From Palaemon carinicauda (taxonomy: Eukaryota > Arthropoda > Malacostraca > Decapoda > Palaemonidae), in the NCBI RefSeq assembly GCF_036898095.1, contig NC_090761.1:42908446-42972445 (forward strand): a stretch of DNA of 64,000 nt. Reading direction: 5' to 3'. Made by a program: the position numbers and the translations under genes. The notes below the pieces were generated by a model. That model saw only the letters and a program-made list of their open reading frames with translations. It was not told the origin of the DNA and made no database searches. Below are positions 35,216 to 47,208 of the stretch, piece by piece. The stretch's first letter is position 1. Every line of letters begins with the position of its first letter.

Positions 35216-35989
35216 AAAAAAAATCCTTTTTTTTCTATAATAATAAATAAAAGCTCATTAGTTTCTGTTATTTATAAGGAATCTACATTAGAACGAAAAA
35301 GCTGAAAAGAATATAAGAATTTTCATAAACTGAAATCAACTAAAAAACTGCCGAAGCAAATGTAACATTTAGTTAAAAAAATACAATTAACCTATAAAGC
35401 TATAACATGAATATCCAGCCTTTACACCCATATTACCATTCACCAAGCCTTACAACTTATCCGTTTTGTTGATGGTGTTTGTACATAGCACTTCCCATTT
35501 TTCCTTTGCTTGGGAGCCTATTTGAAAGTCAAAACGTGACTTCCCCTTTAACAATTATCTTGTGGAGCAACATAATTAGTTTTTTATCTCTTCATTCCAT
35601 TAACAGATGAAAGGACCCTTTCCACAGTAGAAATGGAATGTGGTAAGAACAAATAAATTTTGATAAATTGGGAAGCATCCACTCGTCTTAGGCCATTCAA
35701 GCTTTCCACTTGAAACCCATCTCACATATAAATAGCAACAACCTTACCTATGGACACAGATGAAACAAGAACGGTACGCGATTATAAAGACAAGAGTCTC
35801 CAGTTTTCAGCTCAGGCTTAATAGGAAAATGGTGCCTATGTCTGCATACCATAGAGGTCAGAATCAATTTCATACCAATATATTTACCAAGTTTAGTACA
35901 GCATATGAATACTGTAATGAAACAAATACTGTTAATAATGTCGCTTTAATGCTCCTACACATAAAAGAATAATAATATTGTACTGTAAT
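35216..35989. other. No gene seen
   Basis: AT-rich interval between element A and an R1 copy. Short open frames only. Confidence 0.45.
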
Positions 35990-36672
35990 TGTTCAGTGGC
36001 TACTTTCCTCTTGGTAAGGGTAGAAGAGGCTCTTTAGCAATGGTAAGCAGCTCTTCTAGGAGAAGGACACTCCAAAATTAAATAATTGTTCTCTTGCCTT
36101 GGGTAGTGCCATAGCCTCTGTACCATGGCCTTCTACTGTCTTGAATTAGAGTTCTCTTGCTTGAGGGTACAAAATTGGCCACGGCGTTCTATCTTATTTA
36201 TCTTTACTTTGACGGCTGTTTTTCCGGTCCCTTACAGCATGGTAACCCCACTCTCTACAGATCCTCCACTGTCCTTTAACCTTGTTCGTTCAGAGTATTT
36301 AACGTTTCATATCACGTAATGTTCATTTACTGTTAAATCGTCACTGTTATACGACTCATGAAATAAGAAAGTTTTACTATCTTGAAAGCCTTAATGTCTT
36401 CAATCATTCGGATGTGTCGCGGGAGCTTATTATATAGTCTCGGGGCCGCATATTAAAAGGCTCTGGATATCTTCCCTTGTTTTTGTTTTTTAAGCTTTTA
36501 TAATTTATATTTGAAAGATCTAATTTAACTTTGTTTGTTTTTAAAATATTTTATTTTGATTGTACTGTATTACTTCTCTTGTAATGTATTATTTCCTTGT
36601 TTCCTATTTTTCCCAGTTGGAGCCCTTGGCTTATAGCATCTTGCTTTTCCAACTAAGGTTGTAGCTTAGATT

Positions 36673-36719
<47 letters not shown>

Positions 36720-36720
36720 T
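35990..36720 (-). repeat. Two R1 fragments, reverse, with (AAT)n tail
   Basis: 35990-36175 carries the distal part of R1 and about 36475-36680 carries the proximal part, followed by (AAT)n. About 300 bp of unrelated sequence lies between them, so this may be one R1 copy split by an insertion. Confidence 0.7.
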
Positions 36721-36761
36721 ATGATAATGATGATAAATAATAAAAAAATAAAAAATAATAA

Positions 36762-36810
<49 letters not shown>

Positions 36811-37265
36811 TGGATGCAGAGGAAAAAGCTTAAATTGAATTATGATAAAACAGAATGTATGTTTTTTGGCACAAAGGTGGCTTTGAAGAATTACCAGTTA
36901 ATTCAAAGTATAAAAATTGGTGACGCTGATGTTGGGATTGTACCTGTTGTGAAAAATTTGGGTGTACTGATAGATTCTAATTTGTCAATGAGGGACCAAA
37001 TAGTGAACACAGTGAAAGTGTGAAACTATCACCTGAGAAACATAGCATTTATTAGAAAACATTTAACAGAGGGCAGTAAAAAAAATTTGTGATGAGTCAC
37101 GTAATATCAAGGCTTGATTATTGCAATTCACTTTACTATAAATTGCCCAATACACTACTAAGAAAGCTTCAAAATGTGCAAAACCGGGCGGCTATACTGA
37201 TAAAAGGCATTAAACTACGGGAGAGAATAACTCCTGCACTGATCGATCTACAATAGTTACCTGTG
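36811..37265 (+). pseudogene. CR1/Jockey-group LINE RT fragment
   Basis: Plus-strand reading WMQRKKLKLNYDKTE, then KNLGVLIDSNLSMRDQI, and after a TGA at about 37021 NYHLRNIAFIRKHL, LDYCNSLYYKLP and LQNVQNRAAI. These are conserved distal RT segments (the LGV.ID..L and RLDYCNSL blocks) of CR1/L2/Jockey-group LINEs. It starts at an (AAT)n array and ends abruptly at the truncated edge of DIRS element B (about 37270). At least one stop and probable indels make it a pseudogene. Confidence 0.75.
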
Positions 37266-37614
37266 AAACTGCTGCGGCCTGCATAAGCTGTTTGTGAAGG
37301 TGAGAAGTGACTCGTCCTAGGAAGTTGACCTGGAGTTCTTCAGATGGAAATCTAGGCTAGGACTCTCCCAATACCACCTCGTCAGGGTATGGGGACATGA
37401 CAGTATTACACTTCAAACTAGGAACACAAGGGAGCATGGCTTACCTGCAGTGGTTCAAGGTCAGCTGTGCAGAGAACCCAGAATGCTGCTTTCTCCAAGG
37501 AAGGAGAGGATGAAGAAAAGAATAAGGGCCAGACAGATCTTTTCATTCACGCAGACTAAAACCGGGTAACAATGCCCTCAACCTTCTGCTACTTGTCCAT
37601 TAAGGAGCCTGAGG

Positions 37615-38091
37615 TTAGACCAGCTGTTGTGAAGCCACCACAGGGCCGATAGAGAACGTATCGAGCCTCCTGTGTGTCACGTCTTGCAGGTAGTGGGCCG
37701 TGAAGGTGGTCTGACACTTCCACACCCCAGCTTGAAGGACCTGCGTCACTGAATAATTTTTCTTGAAGGCCAGGGACGTAGCTATGCCACTAACATCATG
37801 CGCTCTAGGGCGACGTGACGGAGAAGGGTCAGGATTCAAGGCCAGATGTATTACCTTGCAAATCCAGGCCGAGATAGTATTCCTGGTGACCCTCCTCTTC
37901 GTCTTCCCGGTGCTCACGAACAGGGCTCGCACCCGGGGACGAACTGTAGCTGTTCTTTTAAGACACAACATCAGACTCCTCACTGGGCATAGTAGATGGT
38001 CTGGGTCATCTGTTACAGAACGGAGACTCGAAACCTGGAAAGAGTAGAACGTAGGGTCCGGCACTCCCGGATTCTGAGTCTTGGCAACCAA
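37615..38091 (-). pseudogene. Tyrosine recombinase C-terminal half (element B), Arg lost
   Basis: 158-codon open frame. LLCPVRSLMLCLKR corresponds to the CPVRALKFYLKR segment of element A. In the catalytic block the His is present (H98 in RAHDVSGIATS), but the second catalytic Arg, expected three residues on, is Ser101. Trp124 and Tyr134 (TAHYLQDV) are kept. The N-terminal half with the first Arg is gone. It cannot be catalytic as read. Confidence 0.8.
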
Positions 38092-38099
38092 CTCAGGGA

Positions 38100-40404
38100 C
38101 GAAGCTGAAACAAAAGAGTCCTTAAACCTGTCCGGGAACCGCCCCTCCTCCGGCGAGCGCGCTGTTCTGCGCTTGCGGGGAGGGGAACGAGACAATGACC
38201 TATCCGCCTGGCGACGCTCGCGCTGGAGGTCGCGCGATGGGCCCTGACCAGGATCGCGCGCAAAAGGATCGCGTGACACAGGAATGGCGCGCAAGAGATG
38301 GTGCGGGTGCGGGTGTGGGCGCGTGGGCGAGCAGGAGATGGAGCGGGCGCGCGTAGATGGCGAGGGCGTGTGGCGCGCAGGAACCGGAGCGTGAGGAGGC
38401 CGGATACGAGGGCGCGCAGCATCCTGATGCGGCACTGATGGGCGCGAGAGGGCAGTGGCGCATGGGCGCGTATCCGGAAGAACCGGGCGAGGGCGCGAGG
38501 GCGCAGGTTCAGGATAGAGCGAGGGTGGGTTCGCGCGTTGGAGCGTAGGTGGGCGCTGATCCGAAAGAACAGGCATATTAACCTGTGGGCGCGCTGGGCG
38601 TGCAGGGGATCGTGAGCGTGCATCATGATGTGGGCGCGCTGGTGTGCGCCGCTGCGGTGGGCGAGCAGGGCGAGCAGTTGGATTAGGGCGCACAGGTGTG
38701 TGCTGAAGGGTTGCATGAGGCGCCTTGAGAACTGGAACCTGGCGCGCAACCGGAGCGTCGCGCACGGCTGTAACGCGTGCAGGATCGCGGGGTCTGGAAG
38801 GAGAGTCCTGGGGTGGCTGTGAGCCCCCCTGCGCTAGCTTAGGCACCTCCTGGACTGCGCGCTGTGATGTAGAAGCGCGCTGGCGCGTTGGCAAGCGCGT
38901 GTGCGCTGTAACTGGAACTGCGCGCGATGGGCGCGCTTCGCGCCTAACTCCAGACGAGCGCTGCGAGTCCAGAGGTACCTGTGAGCGCCTGTGCGCTAAC
39001 GTAGGAGTCTCTTGGACTGCACGCGACGAGGCAGGAACCGGGGAACGCTGGGGCGCAGGTGGGCGCTGGCGCGCTGGATCAGGGACTGCTGGCGGGCGTC
39101 AGGGCACAGAAGGATGTGGGCGCGCTGGGGAACCCTGGCGCGTAACAGGAACAGGGGCGCGCACGCGCGCAGGTGAGCACTGTGGCGCTAAGACTGGAAC
39201 AGCGGCAGCAGCAGCATGAGGGCGCGCAGGTAGAACCTGGCGCTTGAGGGCAAGAGGCGCGGATTTGCACTCAAGGCCCTTAAGCCCCGAAGGGCCCGGT
39301 GCCTGCACAGTGGCAGGATCAGGTGGCGCGTAACGCGCATCCGCATCGTCGAAAGGTGACGGCAGGTCAGCAGGTCTGGAGGGAGACTGGTCACAGGGTC
39401 CCGAAGGACGACCATCATCCGAAGGGGATCGCGAACGATCCCCGGAGAGGTCTAAGATGGTAGCTTGCAAGATCGGCGAACGGCGAGTCATCTCCTCCGC
39501 AGAGGACTGTGGTGACGACGAGCCGAAGAGGCGCCTCCTAACTCCCTTATGAAGGGAAGGAAGGCCTCTACGGCGAAGGGGAGGGCGAGCCTTCCGCCTT
39601 ATACGCCCACGAAGGGCCGTGGGGTCAGCAGGCTGACCATCATAGGTCCTCCGCAGAGGAGTCTCTGTAAGTGAACGCCCCCGTGGGGGAGAATCACCGG
39701 CAGGAGAGACCGTAGGACTTAGATCCTCCCTCGAAAGGTGTTCAGAGGGGGAATCTAAGCCTTCAGCTACCTCAGCAACAGGAACGGGGGTTTGACTAGA
39801 CCCACGAGATGCCTCCGTCACAACATCAACAACAGACAGAGGATCTATCCCTGCTGTAGTTGGCAATTGTTTGACAGCTGCACCAAGTTTGATCATGTCA
39901 AACAGGGCTTCCCTGGAGGGCGAACCCTGCAGCCCCAAGGAAGCCCAAAGCTGCAACAAATCATGATTAAACACAGGTAAATCAATATTCAAATCCTCCT
40001 CCCGGGGAGGAGGGGCAGCCGCCTCGCTATGGGAGGCTACTACCTCTTCTGCACCCCGGGATCGGTCAACAGCAGTACGGTCTACGCTACCACTCGCCGG
40101 CCTTTCGGAAGAGACCGCTCGAGGGGGAGCTTCGGAGGAGGATAGGGCTACCGAAGAAGAAGTCTTGGAATTTTCTCTCTTCAAAGAAGCCTCTGAAGGA
40201 GAAAGATCCCTTTTAGACTTTTTCTTTCGGCGCCGGCGCAAACCTCTCCCACTGGGAGGTAGACCACTCCCTACATTCGATACATACATTACCACTATCA
40301 CACCGTTGGCCCCTACAGTGAGGACACAAGGTGTGGGGATCGGTGTCGACCGCCGACATAAAGGTCCCACAAGGGAGGCCGGGAAGTCCAGGGCATGTAC
40401 GCAT
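38100..40404 (-). pseudogene. DIRS gag (element B), GC-rich, frameshifted
   Basis: It begins at ATG 40404 with a short Cys-rich motif (CPHCRGQRCDSGNVCIEC) and WSTSQWERF, then shifts frame near 40225 to the long 40370-39099 frame (Lys/Arg-rich, then Ser/Pro-rich, then LDLSGDRSRSPSDD). After a further shift near 39090-38890 it runs as a very Arg/Pro/Ala-rich tail (38894-38013). The tail has high GC content with many gcgcgc steps, unlike anything else in the AT-rich window. Nucleic-acid binding is plausible from the charge and Cys pattern. The same LDLSGDRS block occurs in element D. Confidence 0.65.
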
Positions 40405-40479
40405 AGTCAGTAGAGGCCAACTTCAAACACACTGAAAAAGAAAAAGCAAACAGATTAAATATGGCAGTCAAAGCGAGGG

Positions 40480-40690
40480 AGAGAGCAGACAGGTCTGTTC
40501 TCTGCCCGAGCCAAAAGTAAAGTGAAGCATTTACCGGTGTGTGGGGGGGGGGGGGGGGGGTAGCTAGCTACCCCTCCCTACCCCCGCTAACTAGCAGCGG
40601 GGTAGTAAACCCTCGTTAAAATTCTTATGGTTCGTCATTCAGATACGCCGAAGTAATTACCCCATGTAAATAGAGTGGTTTGTATTTCAG
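40480..40690. repeat. Right terminal repeat of element B with poly-G tract
   Basis: Inverse of the terminal sequence of C and D. It includes 'agctagctacccc', a G18 run at about 40543-40560, and the 'acgccgaa' and gtggtttgtatttcagttac end. Confidence 0.85.
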
Positions 40691-42530
40691 TTACGGAACA
40701 AACTCAACACGACAAGGGTCACAAGAACCAGCAGGTTCAGCGCAACCGTGTGAACCCATAGGATTCACGAGACGAGGAGAAAACTCCCAGCTACGAGAAC
40801 TTGAAGGTTCAGCATAGCATCCGGAACGAGAGCCTACAGGCTCAGCGAAACCAGTCACAGCGTGAAAATTTTGTAAGCAGATTCTTTCGTGAAGAGACGT
40901 ATGACTGTATTGGATATACAATATAATTGTAGCTCTTATTTCATTCATCATGATGATAATGAAAGTTTAGGGTAGAAATGTATTTGATATGCAGTACTAT
41001 ATTTAATCAGATAAAGGGAAATGAAAGCCAAGTCCTAGTTCAAACAGAGGCTGGGGCGCAAAGCTACAATTCGCCCCTTTAGAGTATATTCATGCCTTTG
41101 TTAAGTTTGTACAATTGATAATCAACACCAAAATACTAGACCAAGGGCTAATGCGCATAGCAAAGCAAATTCTGTTTGTCATCATGGGAGCAATGAAATA
41201 ATGATTAATCACGAACAAAGAAAGCTACAGCAGAGCAAATACCCAATAAATCAATAGCTCAATTAAGTAGGATGTATTTGTTATGCTGAAAACTGCTACA
41301 TACGACTCCATAAGAATGGGATGGAAAATCACATTTTCTACGTTTCTGGATGTCTAGCAAACAAAAGATCCAGTATTTTGACCGTGTTTCATTATCATTA
41401 CTGTACTCAGTTTTCATTACAGCAACTTTTTTTAATTCAATGTCTAGTTCTTTATGATAATGACTGGTGGAAACAAACTTTTTGAAAATGAATCTTAATA
41501 TCCTACAATTAGACTTGTACACAGTTATATTAAGGTGTTTCATACATGGAGCCTTTGTATATCAGTGGCCAGTTCGGCCTGTGGGGATTGAAAATGGACA
41601 TTAACTAACCTAAACTTTCTCCACTAACCTAACCTACAAGCTGTGTCCTAACCTACTAACCTAACGGGGGGGGGGGGGGGGGGGGTACTAACACCCCCGC
41701 TTACACTGCCACTAAGTTAGCCGTAATCATACGTATAGGTGGCCACTATCATACATACACCCCTCATACATAATTGACAAAGATGCTAAGCGCAAATCCA
41801 TATTTTTTCAATTATGGTAGTTGACCCACCTTGAATATGGATTTCCATCAGTAATCATTATGGACACTATCCAAAACACCATAAAATATACTAAATAGTC
41901 TTATTTCATACAAATTGTTTATTGCACTGTTCTATATTACCTAATAAAAACCCAAAAGCACTAGACTACAACAAATGCTGAACGGAACAAGGATAAATAT
42001 ATACCAAAATGTTTATCCATTACTAATATTAATATACCAAACACCCAATTTGTAAAGAAGACAAAAAAGTAGTTTTTTCCCTAGGTTACATTACCCTGTA
42101 ATACAGTACAATAATACCAAAAATTCAATACAGTACGTAGAGGCTCATTGCCTTGCACATAACCTAAAAGGCTATGTTAATAACTTCCTGATAACAGGCA
42201 GAGTTAAATGATTTTTCGATAGTCAAAGTAGGAAAAACGGTATTATTTTACTGTATTACAAGGCAATGTAACCTAGAAAAAAATATTCTTTTTTCAATAG
42301 AAAAGAGTCCGCTCTCTTCGAAAATGACACTCGTTCCCATCGCAAATGAATAGTTTCAGAAATATATATATATCTATATCCTACAATAATGGGGGACCCC
42401 CCGTGGAAACTCGGGGTTTTGGGTGGGGAAAACATACTGGGGAAACGATATATAATGGTAAAACAAGGCATTTCTTCTCTACACATTACCTTCTTGGATG
42501 TATAATAAACGGAGGAAAAGACAAAACATG
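40691..42530. other. No intact gene; repeat-rich spacer
   Basis: 40700-40870 reads on the minus strand as a degenerate peptide repeat (GFAEPVGSRSG, CYAEPSSSRS, CAEPAGS) of unknown origin. 41580-41665 holds scattered cctaa motifs and a G20 run (about 41666-41685). The rest is AT-rich with no supported gene. Confidence 0.45.
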
Positions 42531-42900
42531 ACAAATTCGTATATAATTTGTACTTTTCCTAACTATACAAACCTTAGCTATTTATTAGGGGTTATACTTT
42601 CGGCGTAGCTGAAATGACGAGCCATTAAAATTTAGCGAGGGTTAACTACCCACACAGCTAGTTAGCGGGGGTAGGGAGGGGTAGCTTGCTACCACTCCCA
42701 TTCACACACTTGTGATTTAGTCACATTGCTTGGAGGTAGGACTTCAAGGGGGATAGGGATGGCGGGAAAGTTTGTATAAATAGCTAAGGTTTGTATAGTT
42801 AGGAAAAATACAAATTACCTACAAATTTGTCATTTGTTCCCTAACTAGAATACAAACCACGCTATTTATTAGGGGTGACTCACCCATTAGGAAGGGTGGA
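42531..42900. repeat. Fold-back left terminus and complementary region of element C
   Basis: 'ttcctaactatacaaacct' followed by tagctattta is inverted at about 42778-42810. The inner part 'gaatacaaaccacgctattt' (about 42849) corresponds to the outer right end of B and D elements. Confidence 0.85.
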
Positions 42901-43309
42901 CGTCCCTGCCATTCTGGCTTTTGGCTTTGTCCGGGGACTCCTTATCTGGGTATGTTAGTACTAAAAAATAAGGAGTCCCTGCCCTCGCTAAACCTTGCTA
43001 CGCAAGGTCTGAGGCCTACGCAAGCCGTGTGTTGAGACGTGTAGAAGTGGGACTGTCTAGGTAAAGTTATTCAGAGTCTTGGTAGGAAAAACCTGATGTA
43101 ACCAAGACTTCCCAATACCACCTCGCAAGGGTATGGGGACGCAACAGTATTAGCTTAATACTAGGTACACAAGGGAGCATGGTTTACCTGCAGTGGTTTG
43201 AGGTCAGCTTATGCAGAGAACCCAGGATGCTGCTTTCTCCACGAGAGGGTAGGATGAAGTAAAGAATAAGAGCCAGTCAAATCTTTTCATTTATGCAGAC
43301 TAAAACTGG

Positions 43310-44640
43310 GTAACAGTGCCCTCAACCTTCTGCTACTTGTGCAATAAGGAGCTTGAGGTATACAACCAGCTGTTGTGCAGCCACCACCGGACCGATAGAG
43401 ATCGTATCGAGTTCCTGTGGGTCACGTCTTGCAGGAGAAAGGTTGTGAAAGTCACCTGTAGCATTCACATCTTTTCTTGTAAAACCTGCGTCACAGAGCA
43501 ATCTGCTAAGAAGGACCAGGGGCATAACTGTGAGTCGTCATGTCGAGATGATGTTTCGGTGATCCTCCTCTAGTCTCTCCCAGTGCTGACAAGAGGAGGG
43601 ACCCGGGCAGGCTGTTGCCGTTTTCTTTATGTAAAGACTCATACCTTACCCTGGGTACAGTAACAGATGATCTGGACCGTCCCGTTACCTAGTTGAGACT
43701 TGTGTAGGATCCGTCACCTATGGAGACTGTCTGGTGACATACACAGGGACGAAACTGAACATTGTCTTTCGCCCTTCTCAATAATGGGCGATGTCGAAAG
43801 AGAGACCATGAAGTTCATTGACTTGTATGGTTGCTGTCCAAGTGTGTAGGAACATTGTTCTTAAATCAGGAGAAAATTTGTTGCCTGGTGAAGTGGAACA
43901 CAAGGAGGTCCCTTTAGGTATCGGAGATTTGAACCATATTTTGAGAAGAAGGTCTCAATTCCGACTGGGGAAAAGCAAGTTGTAAGTCCGTATGAGTTTA
44001 GGAAAAGTCTATTGATGAGAGGGTGTCCCTTTCTTTCAGTTTGAAGGTGAAGGATCAAGGTTGAGTGATCATCTTTACCTGTCAAAACTGAATAAGGGAT
44101 CTTTTTCTCTTACATATACTCGAGGATTCCGCTATTGCTGGAATCGAGGTATCGAGTGGAGAGACACTTTCACGTGACGCCAACCACACAAGACGTGATA
44201 CTGCCTGGTAGACTGATGCTCAGGAATTCCTCAGATATCTAGACAACCTTTTCGCAAAGAGGTATTGGGTAGTCTTCAGGCGTACAATCATAGCAAAGCT
44301 ATAGCTTGTGGTAGGTGTCGAAGTGGGTTGTCTGTTATGTGGAGAGGGTTCTCTTGGAGGCTCTATCAGGAGCTGCAAAAGGTTTGGAGACCGTTCTGCA
44401 TAATGCCATAGCGGAGCTAGGAGAGTCCTTGAGAGGTTGACCGATATTCTAGCCTTGTTGAGTGCCCTTCTCCAGATAAAACAGGGACGAGACATAAACA
44501 TCATTGTTGTACCCACCGTTGTTGCCAGAGAGCTTTGGGGTCTAGGGCTGGTGAGCAACGGTAGCCTGAGATTCAGGAGCGTTGCGAACAGACCCCCTAG
44601 TTGGAGGACCTCATAGAGTCGGGTCTTTGTTGGCTACATG
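43310..44640 (-). pseudogene. Tyrosine recombinase remnants (element C)
   Basis: The end of the recombinase is visible as ARRDPQELDTISIGPVVAAQQ (43322-43525 region), parallel to the RRLDTFSIGPVVASQQ end of element B. The linker and N-terminal part lies in the 44558-44220 frame (RTLLAPLWHYAERSPNLLQ). Numerous frameshifts leave no usable frame. Confidence 0.6.
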
Positions 44641-45165
44641 GCGATCCAAAGTCCATTCGGTATACCTTATTTGAGATGCTGTGCACAGATTGTCGGCGAG
44701 CACGTTCTTCCCGTCTGGAATGAAGCGGGCTGATAGTGGTACCAAACGGACTTTGGCCCATCTTAGTGTTTATACTATTAGATGGGAAGAGGCTACAAGC
44801 TCGTTCCTACTTGCTTGTCGATGTGAGTCTCTATGTGGTGTGTGGTGTGTCGTCCATCACATCACTGAGTGGTCTGTTAGGAACCGATGGGGCTGCTGAA
44901 GGACCGGAAAGTTGGCCTTCATCTCTTTAAGAGATTTAAGTGAAGGTACCTTCGGGCTCTGTCCAGAGGGCTGAGGTCGTGTGGTGCAGCACTATGGTCC
45001 CTCCTTTCTTCTTTTTCCGACTCAAGTCTCCTGGAATGGAAGTCGTTCTTGTTTCAAGAAGTTTTCTGTGGAGATTGGTGTTTAGAATCATTCTCAGATA
45101 CACCAGTCTCCTGGGAGGGAAGTAGGGAAGATTTCTGTAGGTTTACCCTGACCACTGGATCTTGG
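44641..45165 (-). pseudogene. RNase H to RT connection remnant (element C)
   Basis: Minus-strand readings such as LNTNLHRKLLETRTTSIPG correspond by position and style to the RT-thumb and connection part of DIRS pol. The sequence is interrupted by stops. Confidence 0.4.
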
Positions 45166-45169
45166 TAAC

Positions 45170-45222
45170 AAAAAAAAAAAAAATAAAATAAAATAAAATA
45201 AAAAATAAAAAAAATAAAAACT
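45170..45222. repeat. A-rich tract, (AAAAT)n-like
   Basis: A12 followed by several aaaat units. It forms the left border of the inverted RT segment. Confidence 0.9.
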
Positions 45223-45583
45223 TTACGACACAAGTCAAGACTCCAGCATCGACAATCTTCCATGCAAAAGGATCGCCAAGGAGCTGTCCCTTTGGGTCGA
45301 TGTCCACCTCAAGTTGGAGTTCGATCAAGGGCTAAGACCTCAGGTCTTCATTTGCACACTGGACCTAAAGGACACTTACTCCCAGGTCCAAACCATCCAT
45401 CTAGGAAGGTTGGAAGATTCAGTCTAGACAAACAAGAAACACCAGTTCAAGGCACTGTGCTTCAGTCTTTCCACTACACCCATCCTGAGACCAGGATGGG
45501 CTTCTGTCTCCGCTCTCTCGGGACGACTGACTGACCTTAGCAGACTCAGTGGCAACCTTGCATTAACACTGGAACTTCTGAAG

Positions 45584-45588
<5 letters not shown>
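45223..45588 (+). pseudogene. DIRS RT fragment in opposite orientation
   Basis: Plus-strand reading CTLDLKDTYSQVQTIHLGRL, then QFKALCFSLSTTP, is the RT block containing the first catalytic Asp (LDLKDAY in the family) and the downstream F.L.ST.P block. It is oriented opposite to the surrounding element C and is bordered by an A-rich tract at the left and a T34 run at the right. Later RT motifs are missing. Confidence 0.7.

Positions 45589-45589
<1 letters not shown>

Positions 45590-45623
<34 letters not shown>
45590..45623. repeat. Poly-T tract
   Basis: About 34 consecutive T. It is the right border of the inverted RT segment. Confidence 0.95.
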
Positions 45624-45626
<3 letters not shown>

Positions 45627-45737
45627 GAAGATCGTTGACGCTCGCGCGCATAAGAATGTCAGCGAGCGCATGCGGGAGATCATCGGTACCCGCGCGCAGA
45701 AGATCGTCGGCGCGCGCGAAAGTAGCGCTACTAGGTT

Positions 45738-46362
45738 GGTGCGTCAGCTGGTAGGATGACCAGTGGCAGGACAATAAGGAACTGGGATGTGCCCTTTAAA
45801 AAATAGCGAGCATCCACCGATGGGGACCGTAAGCAGGTCTGCATTAGAGTCCAGGACCTTTGGACAGCGCAAGGTTGCGCTGGTAGATCGGTAGGTCAGC
45901 TGGCAGGACGATCAGGAACTGGGATGTGCCCTTTGGAAGGCCGAGCATCCACCGATGGGGACCGTAAAAGGTCCGTGTTAGAGCCCAGGACCGAAGTCCA
46001 AAGGGCTACGTTGCAGCACAAGGTTGCGCTGGTAGATTGGTAGGTCAGCTGGCAGGACGATCAGGAACTGGGATGTGCCCTTTGGAAGGCCGAGCATCCA
46101 CCGATGGGGACCGTAAAAGGTCCGTGTTAGAGCCCAGGACCGAAGTCCAAAGGGCTACGTTGCAGCACAAGGTTGCGCTGGTAGATTGGTAGGTCAGCTG
46201 GCAGGACGATCAGGAACTGGGAGGTGCCCTTTGGAAGGCCGAGCATCCACCGATGGGGACCGTAAAAGGTCCGTGTTAGAGTCCAGGACCGAAGTCCAAA
46301 GGGCTACGTTGCAGCACAAGGTTGCGCTGGTAGATTGGTAGGTCAGCTGGCAGGACGATCAG
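45738..46362. repeat. Tandem repeat, 149-bp unit, about four copies
   Basis: Units start at 45890, 46039, 46188 and 46337 (partial), exactly 149 bp apart. A more diverged unit precedes them from about 45738. Each contains 'aactgggatgtgccctttgg' and 'ccaccgatggggaccgta'. The near-identity of three units suggests recent expansion within the gag region of element C. Confidence 0.95.
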
Positions 46363-47190
46363 GCTGCGCTGGAAGGTCTGCTTGATCCTCCGAAGAGGTG
46401 TCTCTATGAGAGGCCTCTCCTGCGAACGAGAGAGGTGAATACTTTGTAGAAGAGACTTGAAGACACCCGTGATGACGCCCATGAGGGCGGTGGATCAGCA
46501 AGCTGACCTATAACAGTAGCAATCCTCCGAAGAGAAGTCTCTATGAGTGACATCTCTCGCGAACGAGAGAGGTGAACACTTCGTAGAAGAGACTAGAAGA
46601 CGCCCATGATGATGCCCCTTGAGGGCCGGTGGATCAGCAAGCTGACCTTAGCAGTAGCGATCCTCCAAAGAGGAGTCTCTATGAGTGGCCTCTCTCGGGA
46701 ACGAGAGAGGTGAACACTTCGTAGAAGAGACTTGCCAAGACCGTGCTCTGCCCCTGAAGGAAGAGAAACTCAGCAAGGGGGGAGAGAAGTCTGTCCGAAG
46801 GGCAGCAACAGCAGTCGGAGACGATGAATTTATTAAGATATGGGAAGTACTCCCTCTGAAGGGAGAAATAACCTCACACCTGGGGAGGAAACTTCCCTCG
46901 GAAGGGAAGTTGTTCAACCTCTGGAGGCGAACCTCCTTTAGCGTTTCAAGATGATCTGAATTGCTGGCCATGTTGTCACGGGAGTACTTCTAAGAGAAGG
47001 GATGATGCCCATGACGACGTCCTCAGGGGGACGGCAGTGACAGCAGATTCCCCACGCATGAACAGAACATCTCTGTTTCGTTGGCAGTCTTAGTCGAATG
47101 AAGAAAAACTGCATCGTTAACTGGGAAAATAAAATTAAATAATTATTTAACAGAAATTCCCTGGTTAAGAACTCCGAAGAGGAACCCCGA
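46363..47190 (-). pseudogene. Gag remnant (element C)
   Basis: Three successive ~130-bp variants around 'gaagtctctatgagtg' and 'gaacgagagaggtgaacact' (46385-46735) match the 53735-53830 part of element D. The tail 'ttccctcggaagggaagtt' to 'aaccccgagggaacaac' matches 53990-54280 of D. Frames are broken. Confidence 0.6.
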
Positions 47191-47208
47191 GGGAACAACA
47201 TAAAATGA

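Larger units (their letters stand above)
37272..40690 (-). mobile_element. DIRS-like element B, deletion derivative
   Basis: Minus-strand plan: right terminal repeat (about 40480-40690), gag (40404-38100), then directly a tyrosine recombinase C-terminal half (38091-37615) and flank. RT, RNase H and the recombinase N-terminal half are absent. The left terminal repeat is missing because the element is cut off at about 37272 against the LINE fragment; homology to D resumes at 'gcggcctgcataagctgt' (D about 47700). Confidence 0.8.
42531..47208 (-). mobile_element. DIRS-like element C, rearranged and cut off by element D
   Basis: The left terminus is a fold-back (42531-42600 paired with about 42774-42845) followed by the internal complementary-type sequence (42840-42900). 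Remnants of tracts shared with D then follow on the minus strand: recombinase end (43310-43570), recombinase/linker (43860-44640), RNase H to RT connection (44640-45160), an oppositely oriented RT piece (45223-45590), a 149-bp tandem array in gag (45738-46362), and gag (46363-47190). The right terminal repeat is missing. Sequence stops at the outer end of D (about 47209). Confidence 0.7.

Noticed and set aside
41580..41665. Repeated cctaa motifs resembling the arthropod telomere repeat (CCTAA)n
   Set aside because: The motifs are scattered and irregular, not a tandem array, so there is no telomeric or interstitial telomere claim.
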